Origin: Rhizobiaceae bacterium
GTDB taxonomy: Bacteria > Pseudomonadota > Alphaproteobacteria > Rhizobiales > Rhizobiaceae
Assembly: GCA_017643495.1 (NCBI GenBank)
Contig: JAEPNK010000001.1
Span: forward strand, 1,283,623 to 1,347,622
DNA length: 64,000 nt
Reading direction: 5' to 3'
Shown here: positions 43,051 to 51,960 of the stretch, in pieces
How positions within the stretch are numbered: the stretch's first letter is position 1
How the letters are laid out: every line of letters begins with the position of its first letter
The notes under the pieces: model-generated
The model's input: only the letters and a program-made list of their open reading frames with translations
Databases searched by the model: none
What the model was told of the DNA's origin: nothing
Translations under genes and position numbers: made by a program

Positions 43051-44650
43051 GCAAAACAAGGACCGGCTCTTCGGTGTTGTGTATACGCCCGATGAAGTAG
43101 CGTTTGAACTGACGAGATTTGCATTGGATCGGTGTGGAAAAGCACCAAAAACAATTTTAGAACCTAGTGCTGGTGACGGTGCGTTTTTTCGCGCGATCAA
43201 TGATACCTGCCATGCGAACGTTGAAGCATATGGCTTTGATATAGACCAAACAGCTGTCGAAAACCTAAAGGAAAACTTCCCAAACGCCAGGTTTGGATGT
43301 CAGGATTTTATTGGTTACGCGGTAACGCGTGATTGTCCAAAATATGATCTTGTGATTGGAAATCCGCCCTACATCAGGCGACATAACTTTGATGATCAAC
43401 TGAAAGCAAATGTGGAACAGCTCAGTGAGATAGCTGCATACCCACTGTCCGAACTAAAAAATGCATGGGCTGCATTTGTTGTGGCCTCAAGCCTGCTGCT
43501 TTCTGACACCGGGGTCTTGGCGTTCGTAGTTCCGTATGAACTTCTAAATGTAAAATACGGCCAATATCTTCAGGCATTTCTTTCGGTCAATTTTTCATCA
43601 GTGGAGGTATTTACACCTCACGACAAAGCCTTTCGCAAACTCGATCAAGATGCCGTGGCGTTGGTCGCCACAAAAACATCATCAGAGGCAACCGCAGGCC
43701 TAATACTCAATTCAGTAAAAACACTTGCAAGATTGCAACCAATTCGCTCGCGCAGTATTTGCTTTAGCGGTAAGCAAGCAAGTTCAGTCGATCTTAACTC
43801 AATATTCTTCGACGATGAGACGGCTTCCTTGCTACATAAACTGCGTTCAAGCCTCAAGACCGTTGGTGACTTTGCAACAAGTTCCGCAGGAGTAGTCACT
43901 GCCGCAAATGACTTCTTTATTCTCAAATCAAAAGAGATTGAAGAAAGAGAATTGGCGAGATGGGCGCGCCCTATCCTGAAGAAGGGTGCTTATCTTCCAT
44001 CCGGACCAACTTTTACCAAAGAAAATTTGGATGAAATTTCGGAGCATGAGCCAGCTTTCTTATTAGATTTTATCCGTGACGGTGCCCCTCCGCTTACACA
44101 AATTGCGCAACAATACATCGCTGAAGGTGAAGCCCTAGGGCTCAATCAAAGATATAAATCCCGTCACCGTTCGCCTTGGTACAATATCCCCATAGTAGAA
44201 GCCTCTGATGGTATCTTTTTCAAAAGGTCACACAGCTTTCCGAGGCTGACCATAAACGAAGCAAAGGTCTTGGTGACTGATACCGCGTATCAGGTGACAA
44301 TGCGCGAGGGCTTTTCAATCCGGGGCCTTAGCTACTCTTTTTACAATAGTTTGGTGCTCTTGTTCTGTGAGATGGATGGAAGGTTTTACGGTGGCGGTGT
44401 GCTTGAGCTTACTCCGAAGGAGTTTAGAGGAATCCCGATCCATTTTCAGGACCCCAACGACGTGGAATTCCATGAGTTTATCGAGAGGTTTCCAAAATCG
44501 AAATCGCCGCAGTCAGCAAACTTTGACCATTTAGATCGCAAACTAGCAAAGGAACTGTCACTTTCCACAAGACAGATAGTGATGGTTCAGGAGGCACTAA
44601 GATCCGTCAAGATGCATCGTCTTCGACACGGTTCTAAGTTCCCAATCTAG
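43034..44650 (+). CDS. N6-adenine DNA methyltransferase (Eco57I-like)
   Basis: This is a 538-residue protein with motif I ILEPSAGDGAFF (42-53), the catalytic NPPY (110-113, in DLVIGNPPYIRRHNF) and the N-terminal FGVVYTPDEVAFELTRFAL characteristic of Eco57I-type/gamma adenine methylases. The remaining 400 residues are probably the target-recognition part. No nuclease motif is seen in it, so cleavage would be supplied by the HNH protein. A GTG at 43034 inside the HNH gene is the earliest start; later in-frame starts are possible. It should protect host DNA or mark targets for the operon. Confidence 0.87.
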   Translation: MLLKREQNKDRLFGVVYTPDEVAFELTRFALDRCGKAPKTILEPSAGDGAFFRAINDTCHANVEAYGFDIDQTAVENLKENFPNARFGCQDFIGYAVTRDCPKYDLVIGNPPYIRRHNFDDQLKANVEQLSEIAAYPLSELKNAWAAFVVASSLLLSDTGVLAFVVPYELLNVKYGQYLQAFLSVNFSSVEVFTPHDKAFRKLDQDAVALVATKTSSEATAGLILNSVKTLARLQPIRSRSICFSGKQASSVDLNSIFFDDETASLLHKLRSSLKTVGDFATSSAGVVTAANDFFILKSKEIEERELARWARPILKKGAYLPSGPTFTKENLDEISEHEPAFLLDFIRDGAPPLTQIAQQYIAEGEALGLNQRYKSRHRSPWYNIPIVEASDGIFFKRSHSFPRLTINEAKVLVTDTAYQVTMREGFSIRGLSYSFYNSLVLLFCEMDGRFYGGGVLELTPKEFRGIPIHFQDPNDVEFHEFIERFPKSKSPQSANFDHLDRKLAKELSLSTRQIVMVQEALRSVKMHRLRHGSKFPI

Positions 44651-44937
44651 TGGGTAGTATTATGCCATAGCTGGTGAATTGCAGTATCGAATATCTGCCA
44701 TTTTGGGAATTCCTAGAGGGATGAAACGGGAGAGCGCAGCGTTTCCCTTTCCAAGAAGGTAGGGGTCTGCCCCTACACAACTTGCGTCCCTCAAATTAAG
44801 TTTCAAATTGCATTCGATTCAGAAGCAAATGGGGGCAGTCAGCTACACAACTCGCCTCTGGTCTCTGAGAAGCTCCAGTTGAAATTTCATTGTGTAGCGT
44901 GCCGTAATTCGCTTGCTTGCTTCAGTGCATCACAAAT
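44651..44937. other. Convergent intergenic region with hairpins
   Basis: This gap lies between the ends of the methylase (plus) and the STAND gene (minus). It has a strong hairpin GTAGGGG-TCTG-CCCCTAC at 44759-44776 and an inverted pair GAAACG/CGTTTC about 44,724-44,746. The short repeat CTACACAACT occurs twice (about 44,773 and 44,842), with an inverted copy of its core near 44,892. The hairpins could terminate both operons. No gene seen. Confidence 0.5.
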
Positions 44938-47900
44938 TTAAAGTTGAAACACAAACACATTGCCTGACCTCAAACCAACCACAAGTCGTTCGTGACAGCA
45001 ATGAATTGAAATTGGCACTGAGTCGAAGTCGACTTGCCCTTGAGGTTCGCCCGTTGCAGGGTCCCAGACACCGAGCGATCCGTCATCTGACGCTGTTATG
45101 ATTCTGCTGTCATCTTGGCTAAATATTGCACTGTAGACATCGCCATAATGTTTGATCGCTTCGGTGTTGATCCGTTCACCTGTCACTGTATCCCAGACAC
45201 AAACCGTTCCATCATGGGAGGAGGTCACGATACGGGTGCCGTCATGACTAAATGTGCAGCCGCGTAGCATTTCACTTTGTTTCATTTGTTTGATGTTGAT
45301 CCGCTCGCCGGTGTGGGCATCCCAGGCACTGACCGTCCCGTCAGAGGAGGCGGTTGCCACCCGGCTGCCATCGCGGCTGAATACAGCGCTCTTGACCAAG
45401 GAACCATGTTTCATTCGTTCAAAGTTGATCCGTTGGCCAGTCTCCGCTTCCCATACGCAGACTGTATTGTCATAAGAAATAGTGATGACTTGCGTGCCAT
45501 CGTGATTAAATTGTGCAGTGTAGATTCTACAATCATCAGCAATCGGTTGGATATTGATCTTATCGGTGGCCATGACGTTCCAGATATTGACAGTTCCATC
45601 GCGAGAAGTGGTCACAATCCGAGTGCCATCACTGCTCAAGGCAGCCCACACAGTATTAAAACCATATTTAATGGGTGTGGCGTTGATTTTCTCGGCAGTT
45701 TGGACGTTCCAGAAATAGACGGTTCCATCATGAGCAACTGCCACAAGCCGACTTCCATCATGATTAAGTCGAACACTGTGAGTCAGACTATCACACTTCA
45801 TCGGTTTGATGTTGACCCGGTCACCGCTCTTGGCGTTCCAGACACCGATAGTTGCGTCATCCGAAACAGTCACGATTTGGCTATCATCTAAGCTGAATGC
45901 CACGCTCAATATCCCGCCATCATGTTTAACTGATTCAGTAATGCCGCCTAGGCCCGTTTCAACATCCCATACGCAGGCGGTCGTATCTTCAGAGGCGGTC
46001 ACAACACGGGTCCCGTCAGGACTGAATTCTGCACTATATACCGTGTCGCCATGTTTTATCGGTTCAATGTTAACTGACCTCCCGGTATTGGCGTCCCAAA
46101 CGCAAGCGGTATTATCATCGGAGGCGGTCACAACTCGGGTCCCATCATGATTGAAATGAACGCTGTGAATTCGACCGTTATGTTTCATGATTTCAGTGTT
46201 AACCCTGTCACCGCTGTCGGCATTCCAGACGCAGACTGCCCGATCTTCGGAGGCGGTCACAACTCGGGTCCCGTCATAACTCAACGCAACATGCCTGATC
46301 CAAGAGTCATACTTAATTGGTTTCGAGTTTAGCCTGTTACCACTCTCGGCGCACCAGATGCAGATCATCCCATCAGAAGAGACAGTAACGATCCGGGACC
46401 CGTCATGACTGAAAGCTGCGTCCGTAATGCTATCATGCCTCGTCGGATTGACGTTGATCTTCTCGCCCGTCTCGGCGCTCCAAACACGGACGGTCCGATC
46501 ATCTGAGACGGTTACGACTCGGGTCCCATCATGATTGAACGCGGCGTAGCTAACCAAGCTGCTGACCTTCGTCGGTTCCAGGTTTACCCGCTCGGCGGTT
46601 TCGGTGTTCCAGACACAGAAAGTCCCATTACTGGATACAGTCAATACCCTGCTTCCGTCCCGGTCGAATACGGCGCGATACACAAAGCCATCATGCTTTA
46701 AAGATTGAATACTGACTCTTTCACCGCTGTCGGCATTCCAGATACAGACGGTCGTATCCGCGGAAGCAGTCAAAATCCTAGTCCCGGCACTATTGAATGC
46801 GGAGCTGCAGATCAAACCACCAACTTTAATTTGTTTGGAGTTTATACGCTCTCCAGTTTCGGCATTCCAAACACAGATTGTCCCGTCAAAGGAGGAAGTC
46901 ATGATCCGGTTGCCGTGCAAATTGAATGTGGCTCTACTTACGTAACCATCATGTGTAAGAGTAAGAATCCGGTGGCCGGGTGGGTCGAGATGAGGACGAA
47001 GTGGGATTGGCCAAAAATGCACATCCGCCTCAGCAACGGCAACTATATCGCCGAGACGTCCGTAAGAGTAATGCCCAAGCCGTCCGTATATGTGATGCGC
47101 TAAAACCGAAGGTCGTGAGCCCAATATTGGTCCTGAGCGATTGACCGCCCGATATAACATTTTGGCTTCCATGCTAAGCGGCCTGTTCGATGAAAACGAG
47201 TTTTGCAATTCAGAAACCCCAACCGCGTAGAGTTTTCCCTTCAACCATTTGAAATTCGTTCTTAGGTTTTCTGCTTGCTCCTCTAACCCAGCTTGCTCAA
47301 GGTGATGGAGTGCATTCGTCCATCCATATCGGTGTGTCGCATCCAAAGACCCCCAGTCTTCCCCACTGCAATGCTTCTTTATTGAAAGGAGAAGTCTCCG
47401 GTGGCATTCGGTAAATTTTGAGCCATTTTGAAGCCGGAAATACAAAAGAATCTCATCGTGAAGCCGTAACGTACTCGTTTTCAGATTCCCCGTATTCCTA
47501 AAAGATGAAAAGAAGGAAAAATCGTTAAAGTGCCACAAGAGTGTTTCAGCTTTTTGACGGCTGACGCTGATCCGGTTGTGATGTTTCCAGAGATCAATAA
47601 TGACATAGAAAGGTATTTCTGTATCATCTGGGAACACGCCTAGGTCACGTAGTAGTTCGGGGTGGTTGCTTGCGTCAATTGCATCCAGACCGGCTTCAAT
47701 ACAGAGCCCGACTAGTTTACGCCTCTTCTCTATCGCCTGATCACCAGCCTCCGTTACATCCCATCCATCGATTTCATCTGAAGACAAAAAGTTGTCATAG
47801 GTTGATATTGCAAGCTCGATGCCATCTTCTTCAAATTCGTAGCGTTGCTTGAATACTCCGTTTGCCAGATCAATGATTAAGGGCCAGCCCTTGAATTTTT

Positions 47901-48942
47901 TCGAAATCACCCTCAGTTTTTGAGTTTGGTCTAATGACAAGTTGTCCATACCATGCGTGAGTAGGTCGAACGCTACGTCATCAGTGAGCCGTTCGATGAC
48001 AAACGTCTTTTCTAAGCGGTCAGCAACACTCTTTCGTCTTGTTGTCAAAAGGACGGAGGCATTATTACCTACAATTTTGTCGAGCCATCTTGCTTGGCTT
48101 TCATTCCATAAATCATCGGCAATCAGGAGAATCTTTGTTTTAGGTAGTGCGTCAAGCAAAGCACTTATGTCTTGGTCTCTCCCTACGAGATCAAGTCCAG
48201 TTTGCTTGGTGATATTATACTGGTCGCGCAACATTTCAGTAATTGCAATATCAAGGCTAATGCTTCCAGCTTTCTCGTCAGAATTATCTTTCAACCCGAA
48301 TTGTAACCAGTAGATACCACCGGGAAACGCTGCCCTGATATCGAGATCATCAGCTATTTCCTGGGCTAACGACGACTTGCCGTAACCGCCTGCGCCGACG
48401 ATAGCTGCTGTTTTTGGTCTGGATAGACCATCTTCTCCCAGAAAGAATTTCTTTGTTTGGACAAATTCGTCTCGTCCATATTGATAGGTTTCTTTGAGGA
48501 TATTTTTCTCTGCAAAAGAGGCAGAGAATTTATTTTGATCAATACGGGCAAAAACTATTTTTCCTCGGGCGGCAAGCGACTCATCAAAAACAAATTTATC
48601 GACTTTGAATGCAAACTTTTCGAGTGATTCTATCTCACCGTGTAGTCGGTAGTGAAAGGCATAAGCCCATTTGATAGCGCTGTTTTCGTTTCCAAGGTTG
48701 CCAACTGTATGATGAGTAACATCGTAGAAAAAGTCCGGGACTGATTTTTCATCAAATCCCGGTAGCCACTTGTCCCATGGCATTTTCTTTAGGTTGTTAC
48801 TTTTTGTGTATTCCTCTGCAAAATCACGTGCTTGCTTCTGAACGACCTCAGCGTACCTCCTTTCATCAATGTGCTTTAAAGAGAGCCCATCCTGAATGAG
48901 ATTTTGGAAATCGATGAAGAGAATTTGGGCTTGTATATCCAT
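44938..48942 (-). CDS. STAND NTPase: unknown N-terminal domain, NB-ARC, WD40 repeats
   Basis: This is a 1334-residue protein. Residues 1-165 form a helical domain I do not recognise (start MDIQAQILFIDFQNL). The NB-ARC/STAND module follows with Walker A VGAGGYGKSS (182-191), Walker B ILLIADD (271-277), a sensor-like VLLTTRR (298-303) and the GxP motif KGWPLII (351-357). A winged-helix/helical region runs to about 650. The C-terminal half has about 15 WD40 repeats of 43 residues, each ending in a variant of VCVWNAETGERIN, enough for two beta-propellers. The plan is that of Apaf-1-like sensors; bacterial STAND proteins often act in phage defence, with the propeller sensing a ligand and the N-terminus acting as effector. 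Confidence 0.88.
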   Translation of the reverse strand: MDIQAQILFIDFQNLIQDGLSLKHIDERRYAEVVQKQARDFAEEYTKSNNLKKMPWDKWLPGFDEKSVPDFFYDVTHHTVGNLGNENSAIKWAYAFHYRLHGEIESLEKFAFKVDKFVFDESLAARGKIVFARIDQNKFSASFAEKNILKETYQYGRDEFVQTKKFFLGEDGLSRPKTAAIVGAGGYGKSSLAQEIADDLDIRAAFPGGIYWLQFGLKDNSDEKAGSISLDIAITEMLRDQYNITKQTGLDLVGRDQDISALLDALPKTKILLIADDLWNESQARWLDKIVGNNASVLLTTRRKSVADRLEKTFVIERLTDDVAFDLLTHGMDNLSLDQTQKLRVISKKFKGWPLIIDLANGVFKQRYEFEEDGIELAISTYDNFLSSDEIDGWDVTEAGDQAIEKRRKLVGLCIEAGLDAIDASNHPELLRDLGVFPDDTEIPFYVIIDLWKHHNRISVSRQKAETLLWHFNDFSFFSSFRNTGNLKTSTLRLHDEILLYFRLQNGSKFTECHRRLLLSIKKHCSGEDWGSLDATHRYGWTNALHHLEQAGLEEQAENLRTNFKWLKGKLYAVGVSELQNSFSSNRPLSMEAKMLYRAVNRSGPILGSRPSVLAHHIYGRLGHYSYGRLGDIVAVAEADVHFWPIPLRPHLDPPGHRILTLTHDGYVSRATFNLHGNRIMTSSFDGTICVWNAETGERINSKQIKVGGLICSSAFNSAGTRILTASADTTVCIWNADSGERVSIQSLKHDGFVYRAVFDRDGSRVLTVSSNGTFCVWNTETAERVNLEPTKVSSLVSYAAFNHDGTRVVTVSDDRTVRVWSAETGEKINVNPTRHDSITDAAFSHDGSRIVTVSSDGMICIWCAESGNRLNSKPIKYDSWIRHVALSYDGTRVVTASEDRAVCVWNADSGDRVNTEIMKHNGRIHSVHFNHDGTRVVTASDDNTACVWDANTGRSVNIEPIKHGDTVYSAEFSPDGTRVVTASEDTTACVWDVETGLGGITESVKHDGGILSVAFSLDDSQIVTVSDDATIGVWNAKSGDRVNIKPMKCDSLTHSVRLNHDGSRLVAVAHDGTVYFWNVQTAEKINATPIKYGFNTVWAALSSDGTRIVTTSRDGTVNIWNVMATDKINIQPIADDCRIYTAQFNHDGTQVITISYDNTVCVWEAETGQRINFERMKHGSLVKSAVFSRDGSRVATASSDGTVSAWDAHTGERINIKQMKQSEMLRGCTFSHDGTRIVTSSHDGTVCVWDTVTGERINTEAIKHYGDVYSAIFSQDDSRIITASDDGSLGVWDPATGEPQGQVDFDSVPISIHCCHERLVVGLRSGNVFVFQL

Positions 48943-48987
48943 ATCCGACCGCCAATAGAAAATGGGGCCATAGTCGTAAACGACTGA

Positions 48988-49395
48988 CTATTTTTCAAGG
49001 GATGGCGTATCAGGTGCAGGCAGCTTTTTCCCGTTCAGGTAATATTCGCATTTCAAGGTTTTTCCTGACTGTGGATCACGAACTATGACCGCTGGCTCTG
49101 TCGCGGAACGCGTTCGAACGCTATTCACAACATAAGACTCCAAAATATGAATACCGTTCTCAGGATTTAGTTTGATGGTGGCTGGGCCACCTACGCGCCC
49201 GATACTTCCTGAATCGTGCCAAATCATTTCGCGGACCCGTCCTAGATCGTCGTAAAGGACATACGCAGGACTGTCATCCGGAGGGCTTTGCAATACGCCG
49301 TTTAGATAAGTATGTTGAAAAACTGGAAATCCCGTCTCATCGTCGTAAACGGTTACGGTTATATAGGCAGTCTGTCCTTTGTTTGCGCGATCCAC
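48988..49395 (-). CDS. Hypothetical protein upstream of the STAND gene
   Basis: This is a 135-residue protein from a GTG start, ending 45 bp before the STAND gene on the same strand, so probably co-transcribed. It is beta-rich in appearance (AYITVTVYDDETGFPVFQHTYLNG; KLNPENGIHILESYVV), has one cysteine, no signal peptide, and no family that I recognise. It may be a partner, effector or inhibitor of the STAND protein; that is inferred only from linkage. Confidence 0.55.
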   Translation of the reverse strand: MDRANKGQTAYITVTVYDDETGFPVFQHTYLNGVLQSPPDDSPAYVLYDDLGRVREMIWHDSGSIGRVGGPATIKLNPENGIHILESYVVNSVRTRSATEPAVIVRDPQSGKTLKCEYYLNGKKLPAPDTPSLEK

Positions 49396-49637
49396 TCATT
49401 ATATTACCATCATGGATGGCTACGGCCCTACAGGAAAATATTCCTCTTCATACTGATCTCAGATCAAATTTTTAAAGCTTTTTGAGAATACAGAGGTCTA
49501 CACGGTCACTACAGGACCGGACTGTTTTACTATCCCATCAAATTCCAATTTTCTGACCCAGAAGGCTCGCCGTCGCAGAGCGGTAGTCAAACCGCTTCTA
49601 ATTGCGGATGTCGATCAAGTGACAAAGGGAAAGAAAA

Positions 49638-49862
49638 ATGGCCGAGAGAGAAGGTACAAAAGCAGTTTCGAATTCGCATGGTTGCTGTTCCACCTGCCAA
49701 CACTCTTTTACGAGAACTGATGACTTGGGCGCACGCCGCTGGAACATCTGCCGGGATTGCCCTTACAGAATTGTCGGCGATACCAAGCACCCGAAAAACG
49801 CGGTCAGCGATAACGTCGTAATAGCACCGGCTTCTTATTCTTTAGATTCCGAGGACGCGTGA
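49638..49862 (+). CDS. Small cysteine-rich protein before SprT gene
   Basis: This is a 74-residue protein with a probable zinc site formed by GCCSTCQHSF and NICRDCPYRI. A GGGA ribosome site is seven bases before the ATG. Its stop overlaps the next start region (GTGATG), which places it first in the long plus-strand operon that ends with the coupling protein. Function unknown. Confidence 0.55.
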   Translation: MAEREGTKAVSNSHGCCSTCQHSFTRTDDLGARRWNICRDCPYRIVGDTKHPKNAVSDNVVIAPASYSLDSEDA

Positions 49863-50635
49863 TGGCGCATCCGTTCTCATCCCAATACGACAGCGCATCT
49901 TGGACTGATCAGCTGAATTCGATCGTACGATCGAATTCATCAGACGAAAACCTGACAGCTGAAGCCTATCGCGATTTGTATGTCGCGAAGGATTATTTCA
50001 ATGAGCGGCTGTTTGGCGGTGAGTTGCCAGATTGCATCCTGAGTTTTGCCCGCCAGAAAAACATGCTCGGTTATTTCTGCGTTGACAGGTTCGAAAACAC
50101 AGAAGGCGTGACGGCACACGAGATCGCGCTCAACCCGACATATCTGAAGTCACGGGGCGATGCCGATGCACTATCGACGCTTGTCCATGAACTCTGTCAT
50201 TTGTGGCGGCATGTGCTTGGACCGCTGAACCGGCGCGGCGGTCGAGGTTCGCGCGGTTATCACGATGTCGTTTGGGCTGGCAAAATGCTGGAGGTTGGGC
50301 TTTGTCCAACAGATACCGGGCTACCTGGTGGCAAGATGACAGGTTATCGGGTTACGCACTTGATCATCGAAGGCGGTCAGTTCGACCTTGATTGTAAGGA
50401 ACTGATAGCGCGTGGTTTCAAGCTGAACTGGCATGACCGGTTGCTGCCAAGCCCGAGCACGGAAGGCGATGAGGAAAAAACATGGGACGAGCCTCTGCCA
50501 ACAAAGAAAAAAGACCGCATCAAGTTCACGTGTCCGGGGTGTCAGTTGAATGCCTGGGCGAAACCATCGGCTGAACTCACCTGCACGTCTTGCCTGACTT
50601 GTCTACTTCCCAATAACGCAGGAGCGAAACAATGA
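49862..50635 (+). CDS. SprT-like zinc protease-domain protein
   Basis: This is a 257-residue protein with FNERLFGGELPDC (the SprT-family N-terminal signature) and the zinc-binding HELCHLWRH (109-117, metal ligands H109, H113, catalytic E110). GSRGYHD supplies another ligand, and a C-terminal zinc ribbon (FTCPGCQLN...LTCTSC) is present. SprT/Spartan proteins act on DNA-bound proteins. Conjugative and mobilisable elements of alphaproteobacteria often carry a SprT-like gene; a role in removing covalent relaxase-DNA adducts is attractive but speculative. It overlaps the next gene by four bases. Confidence 0.82.
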   Translation: MAHPFSSQYDSASWTDQLNSIVRSNSSDENLTAEAYRDLYVAKDYFNERLFGGELPDCILSFARQKNMLGYFCVDRFENTEGVTAHEIALNPTYLKSRGDADALSTLVHELCHLWRHVLGPLNRRGGRGSRGYHDVVWAGKMLEVGLCPTDTGLPGGKMTGYRVTHLIIEGGQFDLDCKELIARGFKLNWHDRLLPSPSTEGDEEKTWDEPLPTKKKDRIKFTCPGCQLNAWAKPSAELTCTSCLTCLLPNNAGAKQ

Positions 50636-50982
50636 GGATTTTCTGGCCGCGCCGTTTCCCAAAACAACAAGCCAATGGAACAGCCCATGTCGAAACGGTA
50701 TCGCGGAACACGAACGAGCGAATAACAGTATTGGCCCGCCAGCTTGAAGAGAGCTGGGAAGAAATCGGTGGTGAGCAGTTCGAAGCGGCATTCGAGACAT
50801 TCGTAGTTGACCTGAACGAGCCGATTGAAGCCATGGAAGACGAGCTTGCAGACAAGACGATTGAATTGCGTACGCAAGTGCAGCGCATGATGGAAGTCGC
50901 CCCTGACTTGTTCGACAAGGCTCTTAAGAACTCACCGCATCATTCCGGCTTTATCACATCACAGGAGGAAAACCATGTTTGA
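50632..50982 (+). CDS. Hypothetical protein in coupling-protein operon
   Basis: This is a 116-residue acidic, helical protein with no cysteine and no signal peptide. Its central part (EQFEAAFETFVVDLNEPIEAMEDEL) suggests a helical bundle. It overlaps both neighbours (SprT gene by 4 bases, membrane-protein gene by 8), so it is expressed with them. Not recognised. Confidence 0.6.
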   Translation: MRIFWPRRFPKQQANGTAHVETVSRNTNERITVLARQLEESWEEIGGEQFEAAFETFVVDLNEPIEAMEDELADKTIELRTQVQRMMEVAPDLFDKALKNSPHHSGFITSQEENHV

Positions 50983-51958
50983 TCAGGCATCAGACCTTTT
51001 GGGGCTTTTGAGGAAGGTCATGCGCGAGGCCCGACTGGAAGAGAAGCGGATTGTTCGCGCTCGCAACGAATTCATTATCCTGTCGTTTCTGGTCGCGACG
51101 CTGTTGCTGATCGATTATTCAGCAGCTCTGGTCATCTTCGAATATCTCGATCCGACCCTTGGCAAGGTGAGCATGGGTCCTGCGGTTATTGCGCTTTGCG
51201 TTCCAACCGCAGTGGTCGCCTTGCATCTATTGATGCATGATACGGGCGGTGAACAAATCGAACAACGGTTGAAGCGTTTTTCCGGTGTCGGTGTCTTTAT
51301 CTTTTTGCTGGGCATCGCCGCGATGCTTGCAACCGTTTACATGGACGCGGCTGACGGTGTCGGGTCTGGCGGGCCAGACATTCCGATTGATGGAACCATT
51401 GGCAATCAGGACCTTGGTAGCGGTGGTAGCACGTCGGTCGTATTTGCAATCTTCCGTGGACTCTTCTCTGGTATCACACCGATCATTTTCTTCATCGGCA
51501 TGACAGCCATTCTTTGGGTTACCGTCTATGCCAGTCACCGGCTGTTGGTGATGATTGAGGAGCGTTATCAATTCTTTGTCGGTGCAAGACGTCGGTATGG
51601 CGAACTTTCTCGCATATTTGCCGAGATCGAGCCGCTCTGCCGCGAAATTGTTAGTCTTGATGCTAAGGCAAAGCGTGCAAGGAAGCGCCTGCCTGACGAT
51701 GCCGAGTACAATTTCTCAAGGGTAGCGTCTGCGGCTTTTGCTCAAGCCCTTCACAGGATGGGTCAGTCCCTCCGTGGTCTCGATAAGCAGGAAGCTTCGC
51801 TCGGGATCATACTGGATCGCAAGCCCAACATCCCTGAGCACGTCAAGAACCAGAAGGAAGGTCATCGCATTATCGCGCGCCTTCGCCAAGCGACAACGCC
51901 ATACGCCATCCTGGCGCATCTGGATGGCTTTCCACCTAAAGATGATGAGGAGCTTTAA
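50975..51958 (+). CDS. Polytopic membrane protein of the coupling-protein operon
   Basis: This is a 327-residue protein with about five membrane segments (two close together near 33-58, then 70-87, 101-122 and 158-190) and a cytosolic C-terminal domain of about 130 residues with many charged residues (LDAKAKRARKRLPDD). It has a glycine/aspartate-rich loop between helices (GVGSGGPDIPIDGT) on the outer side. GGAGG precedes the start. It may be the membrane platform for the soluble coupling ATPase at 52,968, which lacks an obvious membrane anchor. Confidence 0.65.
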   Translation: MFDQASDLLGLLRKVMREARLEEKRIVRARNEFIILSFLVATLLLIDYSAALVIFEYLDPTLGKVSMGPAVIALCVPTAVVALHLLMHDTGGEQIEQRLKRFSGVGVFIFLLGIAAMLATVYMDAADGVGSGGPDIPIDGTIGNQDLGSGGSTSVVFAIFRGLFSGITPIIFFIGMTAILWVTVYASHRLLVMIEERYQFFVGARRRYGELSRIFAEIEPLCREIVSLDAKAKRARKRLPDDAEYNFSRVASAAFAQALHRMGQSLRGLDKQEASLGIILDRKPNIPEHVKNQKEGHRIIARLRQATTPYAILAHLDGFPPKDDEEL

Positions 51959-51960
51959 TC

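Noticed and set aside
44990-47000. Apparent tandem DNA repeats of about 129 bp
   Set aside because: The period is that of 43-residue WD40 repeats in the STAND protein; DNA copies are diverged, so it is coding repetition, not a satellite or CRISPR.
45277-47103. Plus-strand open frames opposite the WD40 region
   Set aside because: They are periodic mirror images of the minus-strand WD40 repeats (frames such as 45,277-45,891 and 46,705-47,103) with no ribosome sites or family likeness.
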